Assembly (NCBI GenBank): GCA_902775555.1
Contig: CACYMQ010000038.1
Coordinates: forward strand, 1-42,731
DNA from: an uncultured Lachnospiraceae bacterium
GTDB taxonomy: Bacteria; Bacillota; Clostridia; Lachnospirales; Lachnospiraceae
DNA: 42,731 bases
Direction: 5' to 3'
Both the position numbers and the translations under genes were made by a program. The first letter of the stretch is position 1. Every line of letters starts with the position of its first letter. The notes beneath the pieces were generated by a model, which searched no databases, was not told the DNA's origin, and saw nothing but the letters and a program-made list of their open reading frames with translations. Shown in pieces: positions 7,470 through 16,037 of the stretch.

Positions 7470-8192
7470 ATGGAAGAATGGAAGATCGGACCTGAGACCT
7501 ATACCTCCCGGTTCTTTCTGGGGTCAGGAAAGACAGCTCATTATACGAAGGAACTGATCGACTCCGCCGTACAGCGGGCAGGAGCGGAAATGATCTCCGT
7601 AGCGGTGAAGACACTGGATACGGAGGACAGTCCTTTGTCCATGATCCCTGAGGGAATCCGTATCCTGCCGAATACGCTGGGGGCCCATTCCGTTGAGGAT
7701 GCGGTCCGGATGGCGCATATCGCAAAGGAGAAGGGGCTGGGCAACCGGATCAAGATCGAGATCATGACGGACAGCAGATATTTTCTGCCGGATCCGCATG
7801 CCACGGTGGATGCCACTGAGATCCTTGCAAAGGAAGGATTTCTGGTCTTTCCGTATTTTTATCCGGAGCTTCGTGTGGCAAAACAGCTGGTGCAGGCCGG
7901 CGCAGCCGCATTGATGCCATTGGCATCGCCCAGTGGATCGAACAAGGGACTTCAGACCCGGGATTTCATAGAGGATCTGATCCGGTATATCGATCTTCCC
8001 GTGATCGTTGACGCGGGGATCGGATGTCCGTCCCAGGCCTGTGAGGCCATGGAGCTGGGATGTGCCGGGGTTATGGCAAATACCGCACTTGTAACGGCGG
8101 AGAATCTGGGGCTTATGGCGGAAGCTTTCCGACTCGCCATCGCGGCGGGACATGCCGGATATCTCAGTCATCGTCATCCCGCTTCGAAATGA
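7470..8192 (+). CDS. thiG: Thiazole synthase ThiG (stand-alone)
   Basis: 240 residues, a complete TIM barrel of the ThiG family. The Schiff-base lysine is Lys95 in RIKIEI, followed by the conserved FLPDP, the phosphate-binding LASPSGS (usually GSP.GSG) and VIVDAGIGCPS. In the known pathway ThiG joins deoxyxylulose 5-phosphate, dehydroglycine and ThiS thiocarboxylate to make the thiazole phosphate of thiamine. None of the usual partners (thiS, thiH or thiO, thiE, thiC) lies nearby; the gene follows a Cys-rich small protein and precedes map. The partial E1-like gene at the right end looks like TcdA, not ThiF. The Gly-to-Ala and Gly-to-Asn changes in the phosphate loop are unusual, so a diverged role is possible. 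Confidence 0.85.
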   Translation: MEEWKIGPETYTSRFFLGSGKTAHYTKELIDSAVQRAGAEMISVAVKTLDTEDSPLSMIPEGIRILPNTLGAHSVEDAVRMAHIAKEKGLGNRIKIEIMTDSRYFLPDPHATVDATEILAKEGFLVFPYFYPELRVAKQLVQAGAAALMPLASPSGSNKGLQTRDFIEDLIRYIDLPVIVDAGIGCPSQACEAMELGCAGVMANTALVTAENLGLMAEAFRLAIAAGHAGYLSHRHPASK

Positions 8193-8251
8193 GGCGGATC
8201 ATAAAGTTAAGGGGAGTATCGGAGTAGAAAATACTCAGGAGGATAAGGAAA

Positions 8252-9124
8252 ATGATGAGGATCGGCAGAAATGATCCGTGTTGGTGCGGAAGCGGCCGGA
8301 AGTACAAGCAGTGTCATGAGGAGTTTGATCATAAGATCGAATACTTCAGGAAGCAGGGGCATATCGTGCCGGACCATTCCCTGATCAAGACACCGGAACA
8401 GATCGAGAAGATCAAAGAGAGCGCAAAGGTAAATGTGGAGGTCCTGGATGTGGTAGCCGAGAAGATCTGTGCGGGAATGAGCACGGAGGATATCGACCGC
8501 ATCGTGGCGGAGGTGACTGCGAAGCACGGCGCGATCCCGGCAACGCTGAACTATGAGGGATTTCCGAAGAGTGTATGCACATCCGTCAATGATGCGGTAT
8601 GTCATGGCATTCCCTCGCCGGACGAGATCCTGCAGGACGGGGATATCATCAATGTGGACTGCTCAACCATACTGAACGGTTATTTCTCGGATTCCTCCCG
8701 GATGTTCCTGATCGGAAATGTATCCGAAGAGAATCGGAAGCTGGTAGAGGTCGTTCGTGAAAGCGTATATAAGGGACTGGATGAAGTGAAGCCCTGGGGT
8801 TTCCTGGGAGATATGGGCCAGGCTGTCCATGAGCATATCAAGGCGCATGGGTATTCGGTGGTCCGGGAGATCGGAGGACATGGTGTCGGACTGGAATTCC
8901 ATGAAGAACCCTGGGTCGGATATACCTCCAAGAGGGGAACCGAGATGCTGCTGGTACCTGGTATGATGTTTACCATCGAGCCGATGGTCAATGCGGGAGG
9001 CCAGGAGATCTTTATCGATGAGGAAAATGACTGGACGGTTTACACGGAGGATGGCTCCATGTCCGCACAGTGGGAGATCCAGGTGCTCGTGACCGAGGAT
9101 GGTAACGAAGTGATCTCGTGGTAA
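8252..9124 (+). CDS. map: Type I methionine aminopeptidase with N-terminal SEC-C zinc motif
   Basis: 290 residues. The first 25 are a SEC-C motif (RNDPCWCGSGRKYKQCH), a small zinc site that is thought to recruit the enzyme to ribosomes. The rest is the pita-bread peptidase fold that removes initiator methionine from new proteins. Metal ligands are visible in order: Asp in NVDCST, Asp in FSDSS, His in GGHGVG, Glu in TIEPM and Glu in WEIQ. AGGAGGATAAGG precedes a double ATG. The gene ends just before a repeat array. Confidence 0.95.
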   Translation: MMRIGRNDPCWCGSGRKYKQCHEEFDHKIEYFRKQGHIVPDHSLIKTPEQIEKIKESAKVNVEVLDVVAEKICAGMSTEDIDRIVAEVTAKHGAIPATLNYEGFPKSVCTSVNDAVCHGIPSPDEILQDGDIINVDCSTILNGYFSDSSRMFLIGNVSEENRKLVEVVRESVYKGLDEVKPWGFLGDMGQAVHEHIKAHGYSVVREIGGHGVGLEFHEEPWVGYTSKRGTEMLLVPGMMFTIEPMVNAGGQEIFIDEENDWTVYTEDGSMSAQWEIQVLVTEDGNEVISW

Positions 9125-9156
9125 CGAGAAGAGACGGAGTGATACCCGGACATGGT

Positions 9157-9432
9157 AAAGATCCTTCGTCGCTACGCTCCTCAGGATGACATGCGGATGT
9201 CATTCTGAGCGAAGCTGATGTCATTCTGAGCGAAGCGAAGAATCTTTCGATGAACGAACGGGACGGTCCCGGAATCTGCAGAAGGTGGCAACTGATCGTT
9301 GCAGTCTGCGGATCCCGGGACCGTCCCCTTAATTATGTCATTCTGAGCGAAGCGAAGAATCTTTCCCTAAAGATCCTTCGTCGCTACGCTCCTCAGGATG
9401 ACATGCGGGTGTCATTCTGAGCAAGGCTGGTG
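9157..9432. repeat. Nested array of short palindromic repeats
   Basis: This fills most of the gap between the convergent map and HD-GYP genes. AAAGATCCTTCGTCGCTACG through TCAGGATGACATGCGG occurs twice (from 9157 and from 9369), each followed by GTCATTCTGAGC. Inside these, ATGTCATTCTGAGCGAAGCG running to AATCTTTC occurs as a direct repeat (near 9219 and 9336) on either side of a long hairpin. The arms are inverted relative to each other, as in composite REP-like elements. Confidence 0.85.
9260..9327. repeat. 68-bp imperfect hairpin inside the repeat array
   Basis: GGGACGGTCCCGG and the following ten bases pair with the 3' arm ending CCCGGGACCGTCCC, giving about 23 bp with one mismatch and one wobble. 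A second small hairpin GCAAC-TGATC-GTTGC sits at the tip. The unit is flanked by direct copies of the short repeat. It looks like a separate miniature element inserted into the array; the run CCCCTTAATT gives it little terminator character. Confidence 0.7.
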
Positions 9433-10695
9433 TCAGTCCGCCCGAAGGATCTCGGTAACCGACGGCTGGTCGGAGAGATGATAGAAGCGGAAGACGATGT
9501 TGATATCGGATACGATCTGCTGGTCGATCTCCCCGTTTACTGCCATTTCCTGCATGATCTCAATGGTCTTCTGGTGGCTGAAACCGTCCTTGTAGGGACG
9601 TACCTCCGTCAGTGCCTGGTAGATATCCACACAGGTCATGAGACGCTCTTCATGTGTCAGGTTCTTGGCAGACAGACCGAAGGGATAGCCATGGCCGTTC
9701 AGCTTCTCATGATGATGGGAAGCCCAGGCTGCGATATCGCTCATGCCTTTCAGATTTTTCAGGATCTCATGTGTATAGAAGGCATGGTTCTTCATGACCA
9801 GATATTCTTCATCCGTCAGCTTCGCAGGTTTTTTCAGGATGGAGTTGTTGATCATCAGCTTTCCGATGTCATGCAGGGCACCCGCCAGATAGTAACGGAT
9901 GGTCTTCTCCTGATTGAAATTGTAATGGATCGCCATCTTCTCGGCCTTGGTCGCAACACCGAGAGAATGCTTGCAGGTGTAGTGCGATTTGAAGTCGATG
10001 ATACGCGCGATCAGCGTGGCCAGATTGTGGACCTCCTGCGGAGTATACTCGTCCTCATGGTGCTTGATGGAGGAGCGAAGGAATCCGTCGATATTATCAA
10101 AGCCGAAGACCTTCATATGTTTTTTCTTAAAATACGAACAGAAGGGAATGGTGACTTCGGTGGAGAACAGGGTTCCGGTATTGGAACGGACATAATCCAG
10201 TATGGCTTCGTAGTTCTCCGCACTCTGATCCAGAAGGTTGAAATGTGTGTCGATCAGATCTCCCATATGGATGATCTGGGCCTTGATGGGAGTCCTCTGG
10301 CTGGTCCGATGGAAGGGCCCGGAACCGTCTGCATTTTCATGATGAAGCAGGATCACATCCCGGTTGTTGGTACGGAACGGAAGGAGCTTGGTGTTGATCT
10401 CACCGATGGTGCAGTGGCGGATCAGAAAATCCGTGATGCCATATGCCCGCCCGCCGTTATATTTTCTGTATTCGATCTCCTCCTGGTTGAACTCAGTCAG
10501 AGCATTATCGTGCAAAATGGAATAAGCCGCAATATCGATCAACTCGTTATCGGTCAGGCCGACGGCCTTGCCCGCGAGGATAGATAGTGCAGCAATTCGC
10601 TTGGAATGGCCTGGGGTGACACCGAGAAACTCACACTCGGCTGCATCCAGCCCGAGCGAAGCGGCATATAGGACTTCGTTCAGATTGATTTTCAT
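9433..10695 (-). CDS. HD-GYP protein with a second, degenerate N-terminal HD domain
   Basis: 420 residues, soluble. The C-terminal half is a canonical HD-GYP phosphodiesterase domain: HDIGK at 275-279 and HHEKLNGHGYP at 328-338, the signatures of enzymes that hydrolyse cyclic di-GMP or related dinucleotides. The N-terminal half repeats the plan in weaker form: GHSKRIA at 29-35, LHDNAL at 61-66 and HHENADGSGPF at 118-128, where GYP has become GPF. The protein therefore seems to be a tandem of two HD modules, the first perhaps regulatory. AAAGG lies before the ATG. It is convergent with map and divergent from the Y-family polymerase. The gene ends inside a repeat remnant that provides its TGA. 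Confidence 0.85.
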   Translation of the reverse strand: MKINLNEVLYAASLGLDAAECEFLGVTPGHSKRIAALSILAGKAVGLTDNELIDIAAYSILHDNALTEFNQEEIEYRKYNGGRAYGITDFLIRHCTIGEINTKLLPFRTNNRDVILLHHENADGSGPFHRTSQRTPIKAQIIHMGDLIDTHFNLLDQSAENYEAILDYVRSNTGTLFSTEVTIPFCSYFKKKHMKVFGFDNIDGFLRSSIKHHEDEYTPQEVHNLATLIARIIDFKSHYTCKHSLGVATKAEKMAIHYNFNQEKTIRYYLAGALHDIGKLMINNSILKKPAKLTDEEYLVMKNHAFYTHEILKNLKGMSDIAAWASHHHEKLNGHGYPFGLSAKNLTHEERLMTCVDIYQALTEVRPYKDGFSHQKTIEIMQEMAVNGEIDQQIVSDINIVFRFYHLSDQPSVTEILRAD

Positions 10696-10788
10696 GATAT
10701 GCCTTTACAAAATTCTTGCTTTTTTAGTAATAATCATACATATTTATGATAACGCAAGATAAGAAAACTGTAAAGAGAGATTTTGCCC

Positions 10789-12333
10789 ATGGCATCTGCG
10801 GAAAAAGAAAAGAAAAGTACATATATCTGCATCGATCTGAAGTCCTTTTATGCCTCCGTGGAATGCGTGGAACGAGGGATGGATCCGCTGGGAACAAACC
10901 TGGTGGTAGCGGATCCGACCAGGACGGAGAAGACCATTTGTCTTGCGGTGACACCGTCACTGAAAGCCTTTGGGATCCCGGGACGGGCACGCCTTTTTGA
11001 GGTGGTCGAACGGGTGAAGGAGGTAAATGATCACAGGAGGAAAGCCCTGAAGGGCGGAGAGTTCACCGGAAAGAGCACTGATGCGGAGGAGCTCCGGTCC
11101 GATCCGACACTGGAGCTGGCCTATGTGGTGGCACCGCCGCGGATGCGTAGATATATGGAGGTCAGCGGAAAGATCTACAGCATTTACCTGCAGTATGTGG
11201 CACCGGAGGATATCTTCCCATACTCCGTGGATGAGGTCTTCATAGACGTGACGTCCTACCTTCAGACCTACCGGATGACGGGGCGCCAGATGGCCATCCG
11301 TATGATCCGCGATGTGCTGAAACAGACAGGGATCACTGCTACGGCAGGGATCGGAACGAATCCTTATCTGGCGAAGATCGCGATGGATATCGTGGCAAAG
11401 CATATGCCGCCGGATGAGGACGGTGTGCGGATCGCGGAACTGGATGAGCACAGCTACAGAAGGCTGCTGTGGACGCACCAGCCCCTCACGGATTTCTGGA
11501 GGATCGGCGCGGCAACTGCAAGGAAGCTGCAGGCCAGAGGTCTCTTTACCATGGGAGATGTGGCCAGGTGCTCTCTGGAAAATGAGGATCTGCTCTATCA
11601 CATGTTCGGAATCAATGCGGAGCTTCTGATCGACCATGCCTGGGGCTATGAGCCCACGACCATGGAGGATATCAGGAACTATAAGCCAAGTGCCCATTCC
11701 GTGTCCTCCGGACAGGTGCTTTCCACTCCCTATACGGCGGAGAAAGCCCGGCTCGTCGTTCACGAGATGACGGATCTTCTGGTACTGGATCTGGTGGAGA
11801 AGGGACTTGTGACGGATCAGATGGTGCTTACCGTCGGATATGATATAGAGAACCTGACGAAGGAAGAAAATGCACGTAAATATCACGGTGAGGTCAAGAA
11901 GGATTATTACGGACGCATGGTTCCGAAACACGCGCACGGCAGTGTGAACCTGTCCGGTTATACCTCGTCCGGTCGGGAGATCATCGAAAAAATGCTGGAG
12001 CTTTATGACCGGATCGTGGACCCGTCGCTTACGGTACGACGGATGTATGTGGTCGCAAATCATGTACTGCCGGAGACGGATGCCCCCAGGGATGAGGATA
12101 AGGGAGAGGGCCGGCAGTTGGATCTCTTCGCGGACTTTACAAGTGAAGGGAAGAAGGAGCAGGCCAGAAAGGAACAGGAGCGGAAGGAACGAGACAAGGA
12201 GAAGAGTATCCAGAAGGCGGTACTGGACATTCAGAAGAAGTACGGGAAGAATGCCATGCTGAAAGGGATGAACCTGGAAGAGGGAGCTACATCCATGGAG
12301 AGGAACCGCCAGGTGGGAGGACATAAGGCTTAA
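10789..12333 (+). CDS. Y-family DNA polymerase (UmuC/UvrX-like)
   Basis: 514 residues. The palm carries IDLKSFYASVE (first metal aspartate and the steric-gate region) and YSVDEVFIDV (the catalytic SxDE pair, here SVDE). A helix-hairpin-helix region and little finger follow, and GRQLDLFADF places a textbook beta-clamp binding motif QLDLF at 443-447. The last 65 residues are a Lys/Glu-rich helical tail. Such enzymes copy damaged templates in the SOS response. The ATG was preferred over an in-frame TTG two codons earlier because GAGAGA is at a proper distance. A YolD-like gene follows after a repeat block, the usual pairing in Firmicutes. No LexA box was recognised. Confidence 0.92.
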   Translation: MASAEKEKKSTYICIDLKSFYASVECVERGMDPLGTNLVVADPTRTEKTICLAVTPSLKAFGIPGRARLFEVVERVKEVNDHRRKALKGGEFTGKSTDAEELRSDPTLELAYVVAPPRMRRYMEVSGKIYSIYLQYVAPEDIFPYSVDEVFIDVTSYLQTYRMTGRQMAIRMIRDVLKQTGITATAGIGTNPYLAKIAMDIVAKHMPPDEDGVRIAELDEHSYRRLLWTHQPLTDFWRIGAATARKLQARGLFTMGDVARCSLENEDLLYHMFGINAELLIDHAWGYEPTTMEDIRNYKPSAHSVSSGQVLSTPYTAEKARLVVHEMTDLLVLDLVEKGLVTDQMVLTVGYDIENLTKEENARKYHGEVKKDYYGRMVPKHAHGSVNLSGYTSSGREIIEKMLELYDRIVDPSLTVRRMYVVANHVLPETDAPRDEDKGEGRQLDLFADFTSEGKKEQARKEQERKERDKEKSIQKAVLDIQKKYGKNAMLKGMNLEEGATSMERNRQVGGHKA

Positions 12334-12416
12334 GATCCCTCGAAAAAGATCCTTCGCTTCGCTCAGGATGACAGGGCTGCGCCAGGATGACAGGGCTGCG
12401 CCAGGATGACAGGTAG
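12332..12416. repeat. Short palindromic repeat (inverted form) with a 19-bp tandem repeat
   Basis: AAGATCCTTCGCTTCGCTC with AGGATGAC is the inverted form of the dispersed element. Its end is amplified: AGGATGACAGGGCTGCGCC occurs twice in tandem (12365-12383 and 12384-12402) with a third partial copy. It lies between the polymerase and its YolD-like partner. Confidence 0.85.
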
Positions 12417-12431
12417 TACCACGGAGGGAAT

Positions 12432-12689
12432 ATGCAGGAGAAAGACAAACTTCATTGGCATCATGTGGTAGGCATGACGGAGGAGGAGATCCCCCAGGCC
12501 GCCAGAGATGCAGAAGAGAGATACGGAGATATCATAGATATGGAACATCCGGAACCGAAGAACCACCCCCGGATGAGCAGGGACGCCAGGGCTGCGCAGT
12601 TTGCGCCATTTGCCGCTCTCACCGGGTATGACAGGACGGTGGATGAAAGCGTGAAGGAAGTGCAGGAGGACTATCTGTCACGCCGCTGA
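12432..12689 (+). CDS. YolD-like protein
   Basis: 85 residues, acidic, no membrane segment. The block SRDARAAQFAPFAALTGYD (residues 55-73) is the hallmark of YolD-like proteins, which sit beside Y-family polymerases (UvrX, YqjW) in Firmicutes and phages. Their biochemical role is not established; the association suggests control of, or help to, translesion synthesis. GGAGGG lies just upstream of the ATG. The polymerase ends 98 bp earlier, with a repeat between, so co-transcription is likely but not shown. Confidence 0.85.
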   Translation: MQEKDKLHWHHVVGMTEEEIPQAARDAEERYGDIIDMEHPEPKNHPRMSRDARAAQFAPFAALTGYDRTVDESVKEVQEDYLSRR

Positions 12690-12710
12690 CCGGCGGTACA
12701 GAAAAAAAAC

Positions 12711-12739
12711 TTGCAAAGAGTCGGAAATGAATGTATGAT
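12711..12739 (+). promoter_or_regulatory. Sigma-A promoter of lon
   Basis: TTGCAA, a 17-nt spacer and TATGAT. The expected start site (about 12746) touches the first base of the CIRCE operator, an arrangement suited to repression. Confidence 0.75.
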
Positions 12740-12746
12740 GGTTTTG

Positions 12747-12773
12747 TTAGCACTTTAACTTAATGAGTGCTAA
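12747..12773 (+). promoter_or_regulatory. CIRCE operator (HrcA binding site) upstream of lon
   Basis: TTAGCACTT, nine bases, GAGTGCTAA: the CIRCE consensus TTAGCACTC-N9-GAGTGCTAA with one changed base (C to T at the inner end of the left arm). It lies 27 bp before the lon start and just downstream of the promoter. HrcA bound here would hold lon off until heat or misfolded protein titrates the GroE chaperonin. Confidence 0.88.
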
Positions 12774-12800
12774 AAACGGAAACAGAAATGAGGGATGTAT

Positions 12801-15098
12801 ATGATAGCTATTCCAATTCATGATACGATCCTGCTGCCCGATGTCACATTTTTCTTTAAAAAAGAGACCTTCGAGGAGTGGGAGGTGGAGAGCCTTTCCG
12901 CAGGAGATGAGATCGTCTTTGCTTTCCTGAAGGATGAACCGGATTATGAGAATACTCCGATCCCGACGAAGGAAGAGGATCTGATGGATCTGATCTATCC
13001 GGTGGGCGTGCGTGCCCGGATGGAGGCCATAGATAATGAAGGTAATCTGAAGATACGGACCAGAAACAGAGTCGATATCCTGAGCATCACGAGCTCTGAG
13101 GAAGGGATCGTGGAGGCTGAGGTGGCGGAACGACCGGACGTGCAGGATGTGACGCCGGAGGAACGGATCGAACGCTTTGAACAGCTGAAGAAGGATTATC
13201 TCAATTTCGTCAAGCTCTATCAGTGGGGACTGTGGGCAAGAGGCTTTATCCTGCAGTGGAAGAATATCTATGAGCTGGTCTGCACCATGGCGCCTTACTT
13301 CAGCATCACCTGGGATGAGAAGGTGGCGATCCTCATGGAGGACCGGGTATCCGAGCGGTACCGGCTGATCGAGCAGGCGGCCTACGAATTTATCGAGATG
13401 GCGAAGGTCCACAATGAGGCAGAGGACCGGCAGCAGAAGGAAAATGAGAATATTTACCGTGAAAATGCATTAAAGAAGCAGATTGAGATCCTTCAGAATG
13501 AACTGGATGAGATGCATCCGGAGAATATCTCCGATGTCCGGCAGTTCCAGAAGAAGATCGAGGAGTCGGGTATGAATGAGACCGCCCGCAAAGAGGCGGA
13601 CAAGGTTCTGAACCGTATGAAGCAGGAGGGACAGAACGGTCATGAGTACGGGATGCTCTATGACTATCTGGATTTCGTGACGACGCTGAACTGGAAGAAA
13701 CCGGAGGCGGCGGAGATCGACCTCGGTCATGCGGAGGAAGTGCTGAATGCGGATCATTACGGTCTGAAGAAGGTGAAGGAGAGGATCCTGCAGCAGCTTG
13801 CCGTTATGGCCCTGAAGAAGCAGCAGGCAGGCTCCATTCTGCTCTTCGTGGGTGCACCCGGTACCGGAAAGACCAGTATCGGCCAGAGCATCGCGAAGGC
13901 ACTGGGACGGGAATACGTCAGGATCAGTCTCGGCGGGATCCGCGATGAGGCGGAGATCCGGGGACACCGCAGGACCTATATCGGCGCGATGCCCGGAAGG
14001 ATCATGGAGGGTATGAAACGGAGCGGAGCCTCCAACCCGGTCATGGTGCTGGATGAGGTGGATAAGCTGGCGAAGGATTATGGCGGAGATCCGGCAAGCG
14101 CACTTCTTGAAGTGCTGGATCCCGAACAGAATTTCAGCTTCACCGATCATTATATGAATGTGCCCTATGACCTTTCAAATGTATTCTTTGTCTGCACGGC
14201 CAATCAGATCGATACGATCCCCGAGCCGCTCCTGAACCGGATGGAGATCATCGAATTCCCCGGTTATTCGGAACTGGAGAAGGAGAGTATCGCGAAGAAG
14301 CATCTGATCCCGCGGGCGTACGAGACCATGGGGATCAAGAAGAGCCAGCTGCGGATCTCGGATCCGGCGATACGGAAGGTGATCGCTGAGTATACCATGG
14401 AATCCGGTGTGCGCGGATTGAAGAAGCGGGTAGAGGGGATCTGCCGTCATGCGGCGGTACGCCTCGTAAAGGGGGAGAAGAAGCTCTCCGTGACACCTGC
14501 CAATCTGAAGGAATATATCGACGGCCGTGGGATCCATCGTGACAAGGTGGAGAAGAAGGCGGTTCCCGGTATCGTGACCGGACTTGCCTGGACAGCCGCG
14601 GGCGGTGAGATCCTTTACATCGAGACTAAGAAGGTGGGCGGCAGCGGGCAGGTGATCATCACCGGCCAGCTGGGAGATGTGATGAAGGAATCCGTCTCCA
14701 TCGCATTGTCCCTGGTGAAGGAAAGATTCCCGAAGGAGACAGAGGAACTGTCAAAGTACGACCTCCATATCCATGTTCCCGAAGGAGCGGTCCCGAAGGA
14801 CGGGCCTTCCGCCGGGATCACACTTACCACTGCTTTATCCTCCCTTTTTACGGGGAAGAAGGTGGCGCCGACCATCGCCATGACCGGAGAGGTATCCCTC
14901 CGGGGCGGAGTGATGCCCATCGGCGGACTTCCGGAGAAACTGATGGCAGCGGTACGTGCCGGAGTAAAGACCGTTTTCATTCCGAAGGAAAATGTGGAAG
15001 ATCTGGAGGATGTTGCCGAGGAAGTAAAGAAGGAGCTGGAGATCAAGCCGGTTTCCGCCGTATCCGAGGTCCTGAAAGCGGTAGGCATTACAGAATAG
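12801..15098 (+). CDS. lon: ATP-dependent protease Lon
   Basis: 765 residues, slightly short for bacterial LonA. A divergent N-terminal substrate-binding region is followed by a coiled-coil stretch (about 205-290), then the AAA+ module with Walker A GAPGTGKT and Walker B VMVLDEVDKL. The C-terminal peptidase carries its catalytic serine at 670 (PKDGPSAG) and the lysine at 713 (GGLPEKLMAA), the Ser-Lys dyad of Lon. It degrades misfolded and regulatory proteins in the cytoplasm. The start two codons inside the first ATG was chosen because the AGGGA ribosome site abuts the earlier ATG. A sigma-A promoter and CIRCE operator sit directly upstream, so heat-shock control by HrcA is predicted. Confidence 0.95.
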   Translation: MIAIPIHDTILLPDVTFFFKKETFEEWEVESLSAGDEIVFAFLKDEPDYENTPIPTKEEDLMDLIYPVGVRARMEAIDNEGNLKIRTRNRVDILSITSSEEGIVEAEVAERPDVQDVTPEERIERFEQLKKDYLNFVKLYQWGLWARGFILQWKNIYELVCTMAPYFSITWDEKVAILMEDRVSERYRLIEQAAYEFIEMAKVHNEAEDRQQKENENIYRENALKKQIEILQNELDEMHPENISDVRQFQKKIEESGMNETARKEADKVLNRMKQEGQNGHEYGMLYDYLDFVTTLNWKKPEAAEIDLGHAEEVLNADHYGLKKVKERILQQLAVMALKKQQAGSILLFVGAPGTGKTSIGQSIAKALGREYVRISLGGIRDEAEIRGHRRTYIGAMPGRIMEGMKRSGASNPVMVLDEVDKLAKDYGGDPASALLEVLDPEQNFSFTDHYMNVPYDLSNVFFVCTANQIDTIPEPLLNRMEIIEFPGYSELEKESIAKKHLIPRAYETMGIKKSQLRISDPAIRKVIAEYTMESGVRGLKKRVEGICRHAAVRLVKGEKKLSVTPANLKEYIDGRGIHRDKVEKKAVPGIVTGLAWTAAGGEILYIETKKVGGSGQVIITGQLGDVMKESVSIALSLVKERFPKETEELSKYDLHIHVPEGAVPKDGPSAGITLTTALSSLFTGKKVAPTIAMTGEVSLRGGVMPIGGLPEKLMAAVRAGVKTVFIPKENVEDLEDVAEEVKKELEIKPVSAVSEVLKAVGITE

Positions 15099-15108
15099 TT
15101 CACACAAG

Positions 15109-15163
15109 TCGCGGTTTGTGCGCCGAGTATCGACCAAGCGGCAGCGCGAAGCGAAGGATCTTT
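15109..15163 (+). repeat. Dispersed repeat, 3' half of the long form (copy)
   Basis: CGCGGTTTGTGCGCCGAGTA through CGAAGCGAAGGATCTTT matches the right-hand part of the copy at 4333-4419 almost exactly, but the GTCATCCTGAGC arm and most of the inner hairpin are absent. It is a truncated copy between lon and the EamA gene. Confidence 0.85.
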
Positions 15164-15212
15164 CAGGACGGGCCTCTGACCGGGGGCAAGAAATAGAAAC
15201 GGACACGGTAGA

Positions 15213-16037
15213 ATGAATAAGAAGTTGGCAACGGTTTATATCCTCCTCGCAGGGATCCTGTGGGGCTGTATGGGACTCTTCGTTCGTCCTCTGGACGGGA
15301 AGGGTCTTTCTTCCTGGGACATCGTCTTTATCAGGGCTTTGGGAACCGCTGTATTGCTCGGCCTCTATATCCTGGTCACGGACCGGAAGAGGTTCCGGCT
15401 TTCCATCGTTTTCTTCAATTATTGCTATTTTCGCGAGATCACACAGACCTCCCTGTCCGTAGCGGCAATCCTGCTGTACACGGCTCCGGCCTTTGTGATC
15501 CTGATGTCCGCAGTTCTCTTCCGGGAGAAGCTGACGAAGCGGAAACTTCTGGCGCTCTGCATGGCATTTACGGGCCTGGTCTTTGTCACGGGGGTGATCG
15601 GTGACGCGGGTCTTCTCAGCGGCGAAGCCATCCTGGTGGGACTCGGAGCGGGTCTTGGCTATGCGCTCTATTCGATCTTCGGGCGGTTTGCGCTGGAGCG
15701 GGGGTACGGTTCCATCACCATCAGCTTCTACACCTTTCTTTTTGCGTCCCTCGGGACTCTTTTCTTTGCGAGACCGGAGCAGGTGGTTTCCTCGGTTGGC
15801 TCCTGGAAGGACGCAGGACTGATCCTGATCTTCGTGCTGATCTCCACGGTGATCCCGTATATCACCTATACGGTGGGGCTGCGTTCCGTGGAAAACGGAA
15901 AGGCATCCATTATCGCATCCATCGAACCGGTGGTGGCCACACTGAACGGCATATGCTTCTTTGGAGAAAGCCTTTCTGTGGGAGAGTTAGTTTTATCAAA
16001 CCAAATGACAAAAAGCGCATTTCGTCGCTTGACTTAA
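15213..16037 (+). CDS. EamA (DMT) family transporter, apparently eroded
   Basis: 274 residues of a drug/metabolite-type transporter: WGCMGLFVRPL in the first helix, and two EamA repeats with helices up to the PVVATLNGICFFGESLS block. Two parts seem missing compared with the family. Between RKRFRL and SIVFFNYCYF about 14 residues of the third helix are absent (an in-frame gap), and after GESLSVGEL the last helix is replaced by the polar tail VLSNQMTKSAFRRLT. The pckA promoter overlaps its last codons. No clear ribosome site precedes the ATG. I infer a gene decaying after two deletions; it may be non-functional. Known members export amino acids or small metabolites; the substrate here is unknown. 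Confidence 0.7.
   Translation: MNKKLATVYILLAGILWGCMGLFVRPLDGKGLSSWDIVFIRALGTAVLLGLYILVTDRKRFRLSIVFFNYCYFREITQTSLSVAAILLYTAPAFVILMSAVLFREKLTKRKLLALCMAFTGLVFVTGVIGDAGLLSGEAILVGLGAGLGYALYSIFGRFALERGYGSITISFYTFLFASLGTLFFARPEQVVSSVGSWKDAGLILIFVLISTVIPYITYTVGLRSVENGKASIIASIEPVVATLNGICFFGESLSVGELVLSNQMTKSAFRRLT

Noticed and set aside
9157-9432. CRISPR-like array
   Set aside because: The repeats are unevenly spaced, occur in both orientations, are palindromic throughout and have no regular spacers or cas genes.
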